Assembly: GCA_016931895.1 (NCBI GenBank)
Contig: JAFGDY010000289.1
Span: 1 to 35,825, forward strand
Reading direction: 5' to 3'
From: Anaerolineae bacterium
GTDB taxonomy: Bacteria > Chloroflexota > Anaerolineae > 4572-78 > J111
Length of the DNA: 35,825 nucleotides
Shown: positions 8,604-17,891 of the stretch, in pieces
Layout of the letters: each line of letters opens with the position of its first letter
Numbering within the stretch: position 1 is the stretch's first letter
Position numbers and translations under genes: made by a program
The notes under the pieces: generated by a model
The model's database searches: none
What the model was told of the DNA's origin: nothing
The model's input: only the letters and a program-made list of their open reading frames with translations

Positions 8604-10166
8604 TTACTCTTCATATACAACCAGATTATCAAATACCACTCTTACACCGCCTTGTTCACCTTCTGTGCCAGCAGCCAAGGCCAGTTCAGTAACAATAAAA
8701 GGTTCAGCGGTTTCGAGAAGAATCATCGGCTGATTATTCACATAGAAAGTAAATTTACTATCCTTAGCCTGAACTGCCAACAGATTTATTCTTCCCAGCT
8801 CGTTAACAATTACTGAATTTTTTGTCCAATTTTGTAGAGTATGCCAGGTGCCATTCTCTGATTTTTGCACACAAAAATAACCCTCACTGGAAATTGCAAA
8901 ATATATCACATCCCTGTTGGAGTTGAGGAAAAAGAAACCGTAGTTATTATCACGCGATCCCGCGATAGGGGCTGCTTTTACTTGTACCGTAAAATCAGTC
9001 AACTGTAGAGGAGAGAGATAAGTAGAAGATTTTGTATAATATGGCTGTTCAACATAAATAGATAAAAAACCGTCCAATATCTCAATGACTCCTATATCAT
9101 TTTCTAGCCACCCCCATCGGCCCTCGTTAATGCTGAAATCATCTGAAATGATAGGTGTGGAGGTAGATATGAGTGAAGGATTCCTTTGGTCGGTCAAGAC
9201 AGACAAAACCAGAAGTAAGATGACCACGATGGCGGCAATGCCGCCAGCCCATAACCAAACAGGCAGTCGCCTTTTTGGCAAACGCTGGTCAGACGAGACA
9301 ACAGGCCTTGGCGGCGGCGTAGTTGAAACAGGTGATTGAAGGGATACCGGGGTGATTTGCTCGCTGGCTGCAAATTGTAAAGCCTGTCCAAACTCACTCA
9401 CCATCGTAAACCGTTCTTCCGGCGTCTTGGCTAAGGCTCGCTGCAGTACGGGATGATACGGCAACGGCAACCAGCTTAGATCCGGGGCTTGATGCACGTG
9501 TTGGTATAAAATGGCATGCGAGGTATCGGCGTCAAAGGGGGGATGGCCGGTGAGAGTTTCGTAGGTCACTACAGCCAGGGCATACTGGTCAGTCTGCCCG
9601 CTCACAGGCTGGCCTTTGGCCTGCTCAGGGGCCATGTAGGCCGGCGTACCGACCATAGTGCCGGTGCGGGTCAGGCCGCCCTCGGTCATGGCTTTGGCAA
9701 TGCCAAAGTCGGTCAGCCAGGCGTGGTCGCCTTCGGCCACCAGGATATTGCCGGGTTTCACATCACGGTGAATCACGCCCTGGCGATGGGCATAATCCAG
9801 GGCGTTGGCCATCTGGCCGATCAGGTGGGCCGCGCGGGCCGGGGGCAGCGCATGTTGAGTTTGCAAAATTTGGGCCAGGGAGTGGCCTTTAATATAGGCC
9901 ATGGCAATGTAGTACCCCTGGTCAAACTCGCCCACGCTATAAACAGTAACAATATGGGGGTGCATCATTTTGCCGGAGGCGCGGGCTTCTTGCATGAAGC
10001 GTTGCACAAACACCCGGTCCCGGGTCAATTGGACCGGCAAGATTTTTAGGGCCACTTCTCTATCCAACGCTTCTTCGTAAGCGCGGTAGACTACGGCCAT
10101 ACCCCCTTCGCCGATAAAGCCGGTAATGTGGTACGGGCCAATGGTTTGGCCGATGAGTTCGGTCAT
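8604..10166 (-). CDS. Receptor Ser/Thr kinase with LamG-like ectodomain
   Basis: 520 residues from the chosen start. Kinase domain about 11-265 with IGEGGMAVVY, Lys41, HRDVKPGN (Asp135), DFG at 153-155, TRTGTMVGTP and APE: complete PknB-type catalytic set. Juxtamembrane SPVSTTPPPRP, one TM helix (about 312-332), then a single beta-rich ectodomain (about 341-520) starting DDFSINEGRW, resembling LamG/3-keto-disaccharide-hydrolase-like sandwiches. The frame is open up to 10232, but that would overlap the previous gene; ATG at 10166 has GGAG eight bases upstream and gives MTELIGQTIG, the leader shared by sister kinases, so I use it. Its kinase domain is nearly superimposable on that of 6665-8563 down to the DNA level around the activation segment, suggesting recent duplication or gene conversion. 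Confidence 0.94.
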   Translation of the reverse strand: MTELIGQTIGPYHITGFIGEGGMAVVYRAYEEALDREVALKILPVQLTRDRVFVQRFMQEARASGKMMHPHIVTVYSVGEFDQGYYIAMAYIKGHSLAQILQTQHALPPARAAHLIGQMANALDYAHRQGVIHRDVKPGNILVAEGDHAWLTDFGIAKAMTEGGLTRTGTMVGTPAYMAPEQAKGQPVSGQTDQYALAVVTYETLTGHPPFDADTSHAILYQHVHQAPDLSWLPLPYHPVLQRALAKTPEERFTMVSEFGQALQFAASEQITPVSLQSPVSTTPPPRPVVSSDQRLPKRRLPVWLWAGGIAAIVVILLLVLSVLTDQRNPSLISTSTPIISDDFSINEGRWGWLENDIGVIEILDGFLSIYVEQPYYTKSSTYLSPLQLTDFTVQVKAAPIAGSRDNNYGFFFLNSNRDVIYFAISSEGYFCVQKSENGTWHTLQNWTKNSVIVNELGRINLLAVQAKDSKFTFYVNNQPMILLETAEPFIVTELALAAGTEGEQGGVRVVFDNLVVYEE

Positions 10167-10198
10167 AGTTAGCTCCAGAACGGTGAAAGTTGTTTGGG

Positions 10199-12811
10199 TT
10201 AGCGCACCAACGGGTCGCCCCAGATTGTCCAATCGCAGCCGTTGTTATCGGCCGGGCCGTCATCGGTGATCAGGGTTAATTGTTGGCCATTGGTTATGCT
10301 CACCTGAATGTTTTGCGGTTCGGAATAACTGAACATGGTGGGGCTGTGGTAGATTTCATTGCCGTCCAGTTGCATAATGAACTCCGCCCCATCGCCACAC
10401 TCAATGGATTGCACCATGCCGATGGTGGCCAGGAATTCAGAGAAGTTCCCGCCCAGATTGTAGACCAGCATGGAGGGCGCATGCGCGTAAAGGCCAAGCG
10501 GATATTCAACATTATGCACAATGATAGGGTCGCCCGCATGCACATTGTCAGACTCGGAATCGGAATCAAAGGCGTATCTTCCAATAGAGAATGTCTCATA
10601 ACCCACCTGTACGGCCTGGGGCTGAAATTGCGAAAGATAGCCATGGGTGGCAGGTGTGTTTGCCGACGCAGCGGTAGATGGTTCAACTTGCCCAATCCGC
10701 ACATCGTCAATGTAGCCAACAATGGCGTCTGTGCTGTCGCTCCAAACGCCGACATAGACCGTAAAGTTGGCATTTTTGAGTTGTTCGGCATCAACCGGCA
10801 CATGCGAACCGGCCACTTGGCCGTCAATATAGTAGGTGAATGTCATCGAGCCTGGGTCTAACTCGATGCGGAAGGTATGCCACTCGCCATAATTTACCTG
10901 TTTTCCCTCCGCATCATAACTATGCTCTTCTTGCCAGGGCCAGAGTGTATCAAAACAATAAGCCCAGCCTTCATCGCCGATACCACATTCGGCAAACCAA
11001 GCGTCTCCTACCACCAGATCAGCGTTAAAATGTAACTGGACATTACCCGAGGCATGTTTGTTGTTATCCAGCATGAGTTTCGCTTCAAAAAAGGTAGGCG
11101 AGTTTGAGGTTAGAGTGCGTAAGTGGACATATTCATATTTATGCAAAGCCAAATTTGTGCCTTCTACTTTTCCATCTTTGGTTATGACCAACATTCCCTC
11201 TCTTTGCTCAATTTGATTGGGCGGGTCGCTCCAATACGTCCATAGACTTTGATTAAAACCGCCGTCGTGGGCGGGATTGTTGAAATTATCGTACACGGTT
11301 GGGTCGGCGTCCATCGTCGCGGTAGGGGTGGGGGTGGGACGAGGGGTACTGGTGGGTTTTAGGGTTGGGGTAGGCTTGGTTGAAGCTTCAACTTCTGTCA
11401 GTTCATCCAGAGAAATATTCAGTTCCAGTTTGTCAACCGCTATCCAACCCATCCGGCCAGGGGCCGTTATTTTTACCCATGTGCGCTCTTTGTTAACCGC
11501 CAACAAATCAAAGCCGTCTCCGCCTTGTAAAATTTCTATTGCTTCAGCAGAATCTCCTGGCCCGTCACGGAGATAAGCAAAGTATGTTTTTACTACGGCA
11601 TCCCAATTATCTTGAGATGAGCCATCATTTTTGGGTTGGCTTTTGGGGGCGTTATCCGGTACCGGCGTAGGACGAGGGGTAGACGTTGGGGCCAGAGTAG
11701 GAGTTGGCGTTTTGGTCAAACCGACCGCTAAAAGGATGCCGGTTTGAGGTTTTTCTGGCTCATGTTCTCTCTCCACCATGGTTAAACCAATGGCCACGGC
11801 CAAAACCACTACCGCCGCCAGCGCCCCCCAGGCCCAGATTGGCAAACCGCCCGGTTTTGGGGTGGAGCCGGGGCGCGGGCCGGTCGAGGAACGCGAGACA
11901 CCTGGATGGGAATCCGTATCGCGGCGCGATGCAGCCGGTTGAGGGGAAGGCGAGGTCTGGGAAAGAGTGGGGGCAACCGTCTGGCCTTGTAAGGCCTGGC
12001 GCAAGGCGCTTACGCTTTCCCATCGTTCCGTGGTTTTCATGGCCATGGCTCGCAGCAGGGCGGCCTCAACTCCCGGCGAAATCTGCGAGACCACCTGGCG
12101 CGGCGGGATCAGGGGCCTGTCCCCGGATATCAACACCGGCGCTTCCGGCGGCACCAGGCCGGTCAAGAGGGTGTATAGCGTGGCCCCCAGGGCGTAAATA
12201 TCGCTCCGGGCGCTGGTGGAAAAGCCATACTGTTCCGGCGGCGAGTACCCCGCGGTCACGGCTCGCGCCCCGGTCATGGTGCCCTGCCCGGCCAGTTTGA
12301 CCAGCCCAAAATCAACCAGCACGGCTTTGCCCTGCGGGGTGATTTTGATGTTGGCCGGTTTGATGTCGCGGTGGATGATGGGCGGGTTTTGGCGATGCAT
12401 GTACTCCAGGGCGTCGAGGACCTGGCCCAGCCAATTCAAGGCCACCTGTTCGCTGAGCAAGCCGGAACGGCGAACAATGGTTTCCAGGTCGTCCCCTTCA
12501 ATATACTCCATCACCAGGTATTGCCGGCCGGTTTCGTCGTCAAAAAAATGGTCGGATACTTTGGGTAGATTGGGATGAGATAATTTAGCCAGCAAGCGAG
12601 CTTCGTTTTCAAACTGGCGGCGAGACTCGCCCTGCCCCATCTGGCCCACTTGCAGGTTTTCTTTTACGGCCACCGTAATCCCCAGGCGCGTATCCTCGGC
12701 CCGGTAAACCCGGCTCATGCCGCCCGCGCCAATCACTTCTAAAAGGCGATAACGGCCGCCAAGAACCGCGCCGGTGGGCAGAGGGTCAAACCCCATCATC
12801 GTATTGGTCAT
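10199..12811 (-). CDS. Receptor Ser/Thr kinase with SH3b, LamG-like and NPCBM ectodomains
   Basis: 870 residues. The kinase (about 20-275) is of a different subfamily from its neighbours: IGAGGMSRVY, Lys50, IIHRDIKPAN (Asp149), DFG at 167-169, and PPE in place of APE. TM helix about 323-344. Outside: Thr/Pro linker, bacterial SH3-like module (about 410-464; YLRDGPG, WVKI, GRMGWI), second TPT linker, LamG/GH16-like sandwich (about 507-715) and a C-terminal NPCBM-like domain (about 725-870; YPLGLYAHAPSMLVYNLGG, then a terminal WTIWGDPLV). SH3b modules bind cell-wall peptides and NPCBM modules bind carbohydrate in known proteins, so a wall- or glycan-sensing role is a reasonable inference. RBS AAAGG lies eight bases before ATG at 12811. 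Less similar to the flanking kinases, so possibly recruited separately. Confidence 0.94.
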   Translation of the reverse strand: MTNTMMGFDPLPTGAVLGGRYRLLEVIGAGGMSRVYRAEDTRLGITVAVKENLQVGQMGQGESRRQFENEARLLAKLSHPNLPKVSDHFFDDETGRQYLVMEYIEGDDLETIVRRSGLLSEQVALNWLGQVLDALEYMHRQNPPIIHRDIKPANIKITPQGKAVLVDFGLVKLAGQGTMTGARAVTAGYSPPEQYGFSTSARSDIYALGATLYTLLTGLVPPEAPVLISGDRPLIPPRQVVSQISPGVEAALLRAMAMKTTERWESVSALRQALQGQTVAPTLSQTSPSPQPAASRRDTDSHPGVSRSSTGPRPGSTPKPGGLPIWAWGALAAVVVLAVAIGLTMVEREHEPEKPQTGILLAVGLTKTPTPTLAPTSTPRPTPVPDNAPKSQPKNDGSSQDNWDAVVKTYFAYLRDGPGDSAEAIEILQGGDGFDLLAVNKERTWVKITAPGRMGWIAVDKLELNISLDELTEVEASTKPTPTLKPTSTPRPTPTPTATMDADPTVYDNFNNPAHDGGFNQSLWTYWSDPPNQIEQREGMLVITKDGKVEGTNLALHKYEYVHLRTLTSNSPTFFEAKLMLDNNKHASGNVQLHFNADLVVGDAWFAECGIGDEGWAYCFDTLWPWQEEHSYDAEGKQVNYGEWHTFRIELDPGSMTFTYYIDGQVAGSHVPVDAEQLKNANFTVYVGVWSDSTDAIVGYIDDVRIGQVEPSTAASANTPATHGYLSQFQPQAVQVGYETFSIGRYAFDSDSESDNVHAGDPIIVHNVEYPLGLYAHAPSMLVYNLGGNFSEFLATIGMVQSIECGDGAEFIMQLDGNEIYHSPTMFSYSEPQNIQVSITNGQQLTLITDDGPADNNGCDWTIWGDPLVR

Positions 12812-12865
12812 TGCTGATACCTTTCTCCAATTTATTTGGAAACATTCAACCGAAGGTGATCTAAC

Positions 12866-14914
12866 CTACCGGTCAACGCGAAATCTAACTAAATCGCTGG
12901 CGGTAATTTCACCCCGGCTGCCGTAGGCTTCTAATAAAATGTAACAGTTGCCCCTGATGGCCATAGGGCCGCTAACGCACGCTCCCGCCGGGCCAAGCGA
13001 GTCCCATTGACCCAAAACAATATCCTGGCCGCTATTCCCTTCATGCGCAATGGCTTTGGCCCGGGCCGGAATAGCCAAGCGGAAGCAGAATTCCACCCCT
13101 TCACCGAAAAGGTAAATGCTGTCGGGACCTTTATTTAAGGTAGCCTCGGCTACTTGCGCCGAAACAGCCGTTGGTTTGGGCGGCGGTTTCGGAGTGGGGG
13201 TAGAAGTAGAGATAGGTGTAGCAGCAGGAATGGGGGTAGATACTTTCACCGTTGCGGTTTGGCCGGGCAAAGACCACAACTTAAAATCATGCAAAGCCAC
13301 ATGATTGCCCTTAAGCCCACTGGCGTAAATGCCCACTTTCCCTTGTTTGAATGTGCCGTCCACAACAGAACCGACATGCATATTGTTAGCATACAAATCA
13401 ATTTTGGCTCCACTGGCCACTACCTGTAAATGGTTGGGGCCGCCGTCTATTAAAGCCGGCGACTGTTCCCACTCTAACAAAAAATCCCATTCGCCATCTT
13501 CTTGTTTGCCAATGCTAAAAAAATCTTCACTGATTTCGGCCGTATAATAATTGTGTTCGTCAACCATTCTAAAAATAAGGCCATAAGAGTGATCTTTGTC
13601 GCCCGCCACCAACTCGCCCCTGGCTTCAACGGCAAAATCCCGGTAAATTGTTTCATCCGGTAAATCCCAGGTGGCCCCATTGGAATCAAACCAATCAAAA
13701 TGGTATAAGCCATCCCGGCTGTAGGAAATGAAATCCCCCTGGTCCAAAGGGCCAACCACCCAACTGGCGGCATCTATCTGGCTGTCTTGAAACAGGAGGT
13801 CATCCAGAGGAATCGCGGTGGCTGTAGCCGCCAGGGTGGGAGTGTCGGCTCTGGCCAGGGTTGGAGTTTCTGTGGGGAGAGGGGTAGGGGTAGGCGTTGC
13901 CGAGGGAGGCTTTGAGGTAGGGATAGACGTGGCAGTTTTGGGAATAAGGGTAGGGCTGGCGACACGGCTGATTTCAGGCGCGGATTTTGAGCCGGCCATA
14001 AAGACCACCAAGAGAATGAGACCAATGATAATCGCTCCGCCAACCCACAACCAAAAGGATTGATTGACTTTGGTTTGTGGCTTGGAGTAGGGTGTTGCAG
14101 AAACGAACTGACCCTTGAGCGCGTTTTGCAGCGACCGGCCAAATTCGCTGACAGAAGTAAAACGCTGCCCGGATTTTTTGGCCAAAGCGCGCTGCAAGAC
14201 TGACTGATAAGGCAAAGGAAGCATGGAAAGATCAGGCGGCTGGTGCACATGTTGATAAAGGATGGCCTGGGAAGTATCGGCCTGGAAAGGCGGATGGCCG
14301 GTCAGGGCTTCATAGGCTACAACGGCCAGGGCATATTGGTCGGTTTGGGGCGTTACCGGCTGTCCTTTGGCTTGTTCTGGAGCCATGTAGGCCGGCGTGC
14401 CTACCATTGTGCCGGCGCGGGTCAGCCCGCTGCTCTGTTGGGCGGCTTTGGCAATGCCAAAATCGGTCAGCCAGGCCTGATCACCTGCGGCCACCAGAAT
14501 GTTGCCCGGCTTAATGTCGCGGTGAATGATGCCCCGCCCATGGGCATAGTCCAAGGCCCCGGCAATCTGATTAATGATATGGGCCGCCCGTACCGGGGGC
14601 ATAGCTCCTTGTTGCAATATATCGGCCAGCGATGCTCCTTCGATATAGGCCATAGCAATATAGTAAAGGCCATTGACCTCAGCCACATCATAAACATGCA
14701 CAATATTGGCGTGATTCATTTTGGCGGCAGCGCGCGCTTCCTGTAAAAACCGCTCAATGAAGGTGGCGTCGGCCGTTAGCTGCGGCAGCAGCACCTTCAG
14801 GGCAATCTGGCGATCCAGCGACGGTTGGTAGGCCCGGTAAACCGCCGCCATGCCGCCTTTGCCAATTTGGCCGGTGATTTTATATTGCCCAATTGTTTGT
14901 CCAATGAGATCCAT
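12866..14914 (-). CDS. Receptor Ser/Thr kinase with LamG-like ectodomain and extra C-terminal domain
   Basis: 682 residues from the chosen start. Kinase about 10-263: IGKGGMAAVY, Lys40, HRDIKPGN (Asp133), DFG at 151-153, TRAGTMVGTP, APE. TM helix about 287-307, Thr/Pro linker (320-370), LamG-like sandwich (about 373-548, SYGLIFRMVDEHNYY core), a second TPTP linker and a C-terminal beta-rich module (about 590-682) with two Cys (EFCFRL, GACVSG) that I cannot name. The frame continues to 14974, but ATG at 14914 has AGAGG upstream, gives the family leader MDLIGQTIGQ and avoids overlap with the preceding kinase, which stops at 14941. Catalytic domain closely related to those at 6665, 8604 and 14941. 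Confidence 0.94.
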   Translation of the reverse strand: MDLIGQTIGQYKITGQIGKGGMAAVYRAYQPSLDRQIALKVLLPQLTADATFIERFLQEARAAAKMNHANIVHVYDVAEVNGLYYIAMAYIEGASLADILQQGAMPPVRAAHIINQIAGALDYAHGRGIIHRDIKPGNILVAAGDQAWLTDFGIAKAAQQSSGLTRAGTMVGTPAYMAPEQAKGQPVTPQTDQYALAVVAYEALTGHPPFQADTSQAILYQHVHQPPDLSMLPLPYQSVLQRALAKKSGQRFTSVSEFGRSLQNALKGQFVSATPYSKPQTKVNQSFWLWVGGAIIIGLILLVVFMAGSKSAPEISRVASPTLIPKTATSIPTSKPPSATPTPTPLPTETPTLARADTPTLAATATAIPLDDLLFQDSQIDAASWVVGPLDQGDFISYSRDGLYHFDWFDSNGATWDLPDETIYRDFAVEARGELVAGDKDHSYGLIFRMVDEHNYYTAEISEDFFSIGKQEDGEWDFLLEWEQSPALIDGGPNHLQVVASGAKIDLYANNMHVGSVVDGTFKQGKVGIYASGLKGNHVALHDFKLWSLPGQTATVKVSTPIPAATPISTSTPTPKPPPKPTAVSAQVAEATLNKGPDSIYLFGEGVEFCFRLAIPARAKAIAHEGNSGQDIVLGQWDSLGPAGACVSGPMAIRGNCYILLEAYGSRGEITASDLVRFRVDR

Positions 14915-14940
14915 GCTCAACCTCTTGATAAGGAATAAAC

Positions 14941-17781
14941 TTACGGCCCCCAAGAAATCCTTTCGGTGGTCCAACTGCGATCACCGGAAGACCCCCATGG
15001 GTTGGCGCTTGGGAAATCAAATAGTTTTTGGGGTTTGCCGCCAACGGCAGGAACAAGCCAAATGCCCCACACCCCATCCCGGTCGGAGACAAAAGCCACC
15101 CACTGGCCATCCGGTGATACGGTGGGCAAACCATCGTTAGATGACGGGCTGTTTGAAAGGTTAAGGGGAGCACCGCCTTCAAGACTGACGGCGTAAGCCT
15201 CCCAATTTCCGTCTATGCTGCCGGCGGAAAAATAAAGGTTTTCGCCCAGGGTGTCGCTGGGTAAAGCATCCGGCGAGGCTAATAACAAGCGCGGTTTTAA
15301 ACCGCCGCCATCTCGGGGGGTGGCCCAGGAACCAATCAGGTAGATGCCATCTTGACTTGAACCCATTCGGCGGAAAGCAAGGTTTTGTTTGCCGTCCGTG
15401 GTCCAAACCGGCGACTGAGCCACCAATTCGTGGTCCGGCCCCGTTATAATGCCGTAGGTAGAAATGTTTTTACATTCCTCGGCGTTTTCATACTGCGGGC
15501 GTTTGGTTGAACATTGCACAAACAGAAACGAGTTCCCGGCTCGTCCCGGCACCAAATTGGGATTGCCGTAAACAAATCGAGTGCCATCCGGGTCCCAGTA
15601 AGGATGTTCGTCCGTTGGAGAGTCGCTGACCAGGTCAATCTGGTCAAAGTAGCGGCCGGCCATAACAATATTATTTTGGCCGCTAACGCTATCTTGACCA
15701 TTGGCCAAAAGGCGGCCATCACCCTTGAAAAAACTGGGCTGTCGCGCTCTTTGCAGGGCCATAAACGGTTTGCCGTTGGGCAATTCAGCCACCCAAATAT
15801 CAAAGTGCCCCACCCCGTCGTCAACCGGAAAGGCAATTCGTCCGGCAGGGGCGCCGGGGGGTTGTTTGGTCGGTGTTGTTATTGTGGCGGTAATGGCCTC
15901 CTGGGGTATTGCTTCGGCTACATCCGCAGCGGTTTTGGTTTCGCCTGATACGTCATCAATATAGATGGCTCCTTGACCCTGAAAACTGTCGGGAATATCG
16001 TCCAACACCAGGGCGTTGAAACTAAGGGGATAATCTATAGCGCCGTTGTCGGGGCCGCTAATAGCGGTATGGGGCCATTCCCCCTTTGGGTCTAACCAGG
16101 CGGTCATTTTTTGCCAGCCGGTGTGCTCAATTTGACCCAGGGGCGCTTGCCAGACCTGGCCTTTAGCATCTTTAACCCATACATTAAGATAGTGACCAGA
16201 ACCATCGCCATAAACCCAGGCTGAAATGGCATTTGGCTGCCCGGGCAGGGCGTGCGATTGCTGGAACACCACAAAATCATTATCCTGGCCAGGGAATCTG
16301 TACATAAGCTGGCCGGCGTAATGACCGTTATATTTTTGAACAGAGGAGCGATGGAATTCGCCGTTGGGCTGATCCCCCCTCCGCCATGTGTTTTCACTTT
16401 CAAAATCTTGCAGGAGAGACGATGACGGGCCAGAGGCCATGTTTATGGTTGGTGAGGGCAAGGTAGGCGCAAGCGTAGGCGCAGCGGTGGGTGTATCGGT
16501 GGGAACGGGGGTATCGGTGGCCGTAGCCGTAACCACCTGAATAACCGGCGTGTTTTGATTTTGATTGGCCAGGGTGGCCAGCATGGCGTTTTGGGTAGCC
16601 ATTTCAGCATCCCGGGCCGATTCGGTGGCGGCCCGGACCGCTTCTGTAGCCGCCTGCGCCGCCTGAGTAGCGGCCTGAACCGTTCCTGTTTCTACCAAAG
16701 CCAGTTGCGCCGTTTTAGTAGCCTGAACCGCTAACGCCATAGTCGTGGCGTTTTGAATATCTGTGGCCTGCGCCGGAGATTTGTTGCTGAAAAACGACAA
16801 CAGCAAAATTAATGTTACCACCACCATCGCTATTCCGCCGCCCCAAATCCAGGCCGGGAACTTCTTTTTGGCCGGGGGCGAAAACGGTAAAGGTGTGCCC
16901 CCGTACGGCAACGGTGTGGACTTAACGCCGGGCAGGGGCGTGGCCGGTGTAGGATAGGCAATCACCTGTCCTTGCGCCGCATGTTGCAGGGCCTGGCCAA
17001 ATTGGCTCACTGTGCTAAAACGGTGACCCGGTTCTTTGGCCAGAGCGCGCTGCAAAACAGATTGGTACGGCGCAGGCAGAACGGTCAGGTCTATTGGTTC
17101 ATGGACATGTTTATACAAGGTTGAATAAGAACTATCCTCAGAAGAGAAAGGAGGTTTGCCGGTCAATCCTTCATAGGTAACAATGCCTAACGCATACTGG
17201 TCTGTTTGCGGCACCACCGTTTGCCCTTTGGCTTGCTCCGGGGCCATGTAGGCCGGCGTACCCACCATCATGCCCGTTCGGGTCAGTCCCGTTCCCTGCT
17301 CCGCCGCCTTGGCAATGCCAAAATCGGCTAAAAGCGCGCGGTCATGTTCCGCTATGAGGATATTGGCCGGTTTAACATCCCGGTGAATGATGCCCCGGCG
17401 ATGAGCATAATCTAACGCTTCAGCAATCTGGTTGATAATTTTAACCAACCGGGCCGGCGGCACTTCTCCCTGTGCCACCAGATTGGCCAGCGAAGTTCCC
17501 TTGACGTACGGCATGGCGATATAGTAGACATTATCCAGCTGCCCTACCTCGTAAATAGCCACAATGTTGGGGTGGTCCATTTTGGCGGCGGCGCGGGCTT
17601 CTTGTAGAAATCTTTGAACAAAGGTGGCGTTACGAGCCGTTAGTTCCGGCGGCAGTACCTTAAGGGCAATGTCCCGGTCTAACACCTCTTGATAAGCCCG
17701 ATACACCACGGCCATGCCCCCTTCGCCAATTTTGCCGGTGATTTTGTATTGTCCAATGGTTTGACCAATAAAATCTGTCAT
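14941..17781 (-). CDS. Receptor Ser/Thr kinase with galactose-binding-like and TolB-type propeller ectodomain
   Basis: 946 residues. Kinase about 11-265: IGEGGMAVVY, Lys41, HRDVKPAN (Asp135), DFG at 153-155, TRTGMMVGTP, APE. TM helix about 311-331, short Ala/Thr stalk (340-405), Thr/Pro linker (417-450), then a jelly-roll module (about 455-617) ending AIYIDDVSG, which resembles carbohydrate- or galactose-binding-like domains, then a TolB/PD40-like beta-propeller (about 645-946) with repeats such as DPDGTRFVYG and SPDGQWVAFVSDRDGVWGIW. Propellers of this type usually mediate protein or peptidoglycan-associated binding. It is the first gene of the five-kinase run; a 110-base gap upstream (17782-17891) separates it from the FHA gene, with no convincing promoter seen there. 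Ligand unknown. Confidence 0.94.
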   Translation of the reverse strand: MTDFIGQTIGQYKITGKIGEGGMAVVYRAYQEVLDRDIALKVLPPELTARNATFVQRFLQEARAAAKMDHPNIVAIYEVGQLDNVYYIAMPYVKGTSLANLVAQGEVPPARLVKIINQIAEALDYAHRRGIIHRDVKPANILIAEHDRALLADFGIAKAAEQGTGLTRTGMMVGTPAYMAPEQAKGQTVVPQTDQYALGIVTYEGLTGKPPFSSEDSSYSTLYKHVHEPIDLTVLPAPYQSVLQRALAKEPGHRFSTVSQFGQALQHAAQGQVIAYPTPATPLPGVKSTPLPYGGTPLPFSPPAKKKFPAWIWGGGIAMVVVTLILLLSFFSNKSPAQATDIQNATTMALAVQATKTAQLALVETGTVQAATQAAQAATEAVRAATESARDAEMATQNAMLATLANQNQNTPVIQVVTATATDTPVPTDTPTAAPTLAPTLPSPTINMASGPSSSLLQDFESENTWRRGDQPNGEFHRSSVQKYNGHYAGQLMYRFPGQDNDFVVFQQSHALPGQPNAISAWVYGDGSGHYLNVWVKDAKGQVWQAPLGQIEHTGWQKMTAWLDPKGEWPHTAISGPDNGAIDYPLSFNALVLDDIPDSFQGQGAIYIDDVSGETKTAADVAEAIPQEAITATITTPTKQPPGAPAGRIAFPVDDGVGHFDIWVAELPNGKPFMALQRARQPSFFKGDGRLLANGQDSVSGQNNIVMAGRYFDQIDLVSDSPTDEHPYWDPDGTRFVYGNPNLVPGRAGNSFLFVQCSTKRPQYENAEECKNISTYGIITGPDHELVAQSPVWTTDGKQNLAFRRMGSSQDGIYLIGSWATPRDGGGLKPRLLLASPDALPSDTLGENLYFSAGSIDGNWEAYAVSLEGGAPLNLSNSPSSNDGLPTVSPDGQWVAFVSDRDGVWGIWLVPAVGGKPQKLFDFPSANPWGSSGDRSWTTERISWGP

Positions 17782-17891
17782 GGTTTTTCTCTCTAAAAGG
17801 TAGATTTTTTATAGGTAGATAGCTGTGCTCTGCCTAATATTGCCCAAAGTATGCTCGGTGTTCTGTTTAGCGCCCTAAAAAACGCAATCCA

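Noticed and set aside
8604-17781. N-terminal MTxxI of kinases (MTELI, MTDFI and MTNLI in the copy at 6665) as autophosphorylation sites for FHA docking
   Set aside because: This leader is common in kinases of this group and one sister (12866-14914) lacks the Thr, so conservation does not support it.
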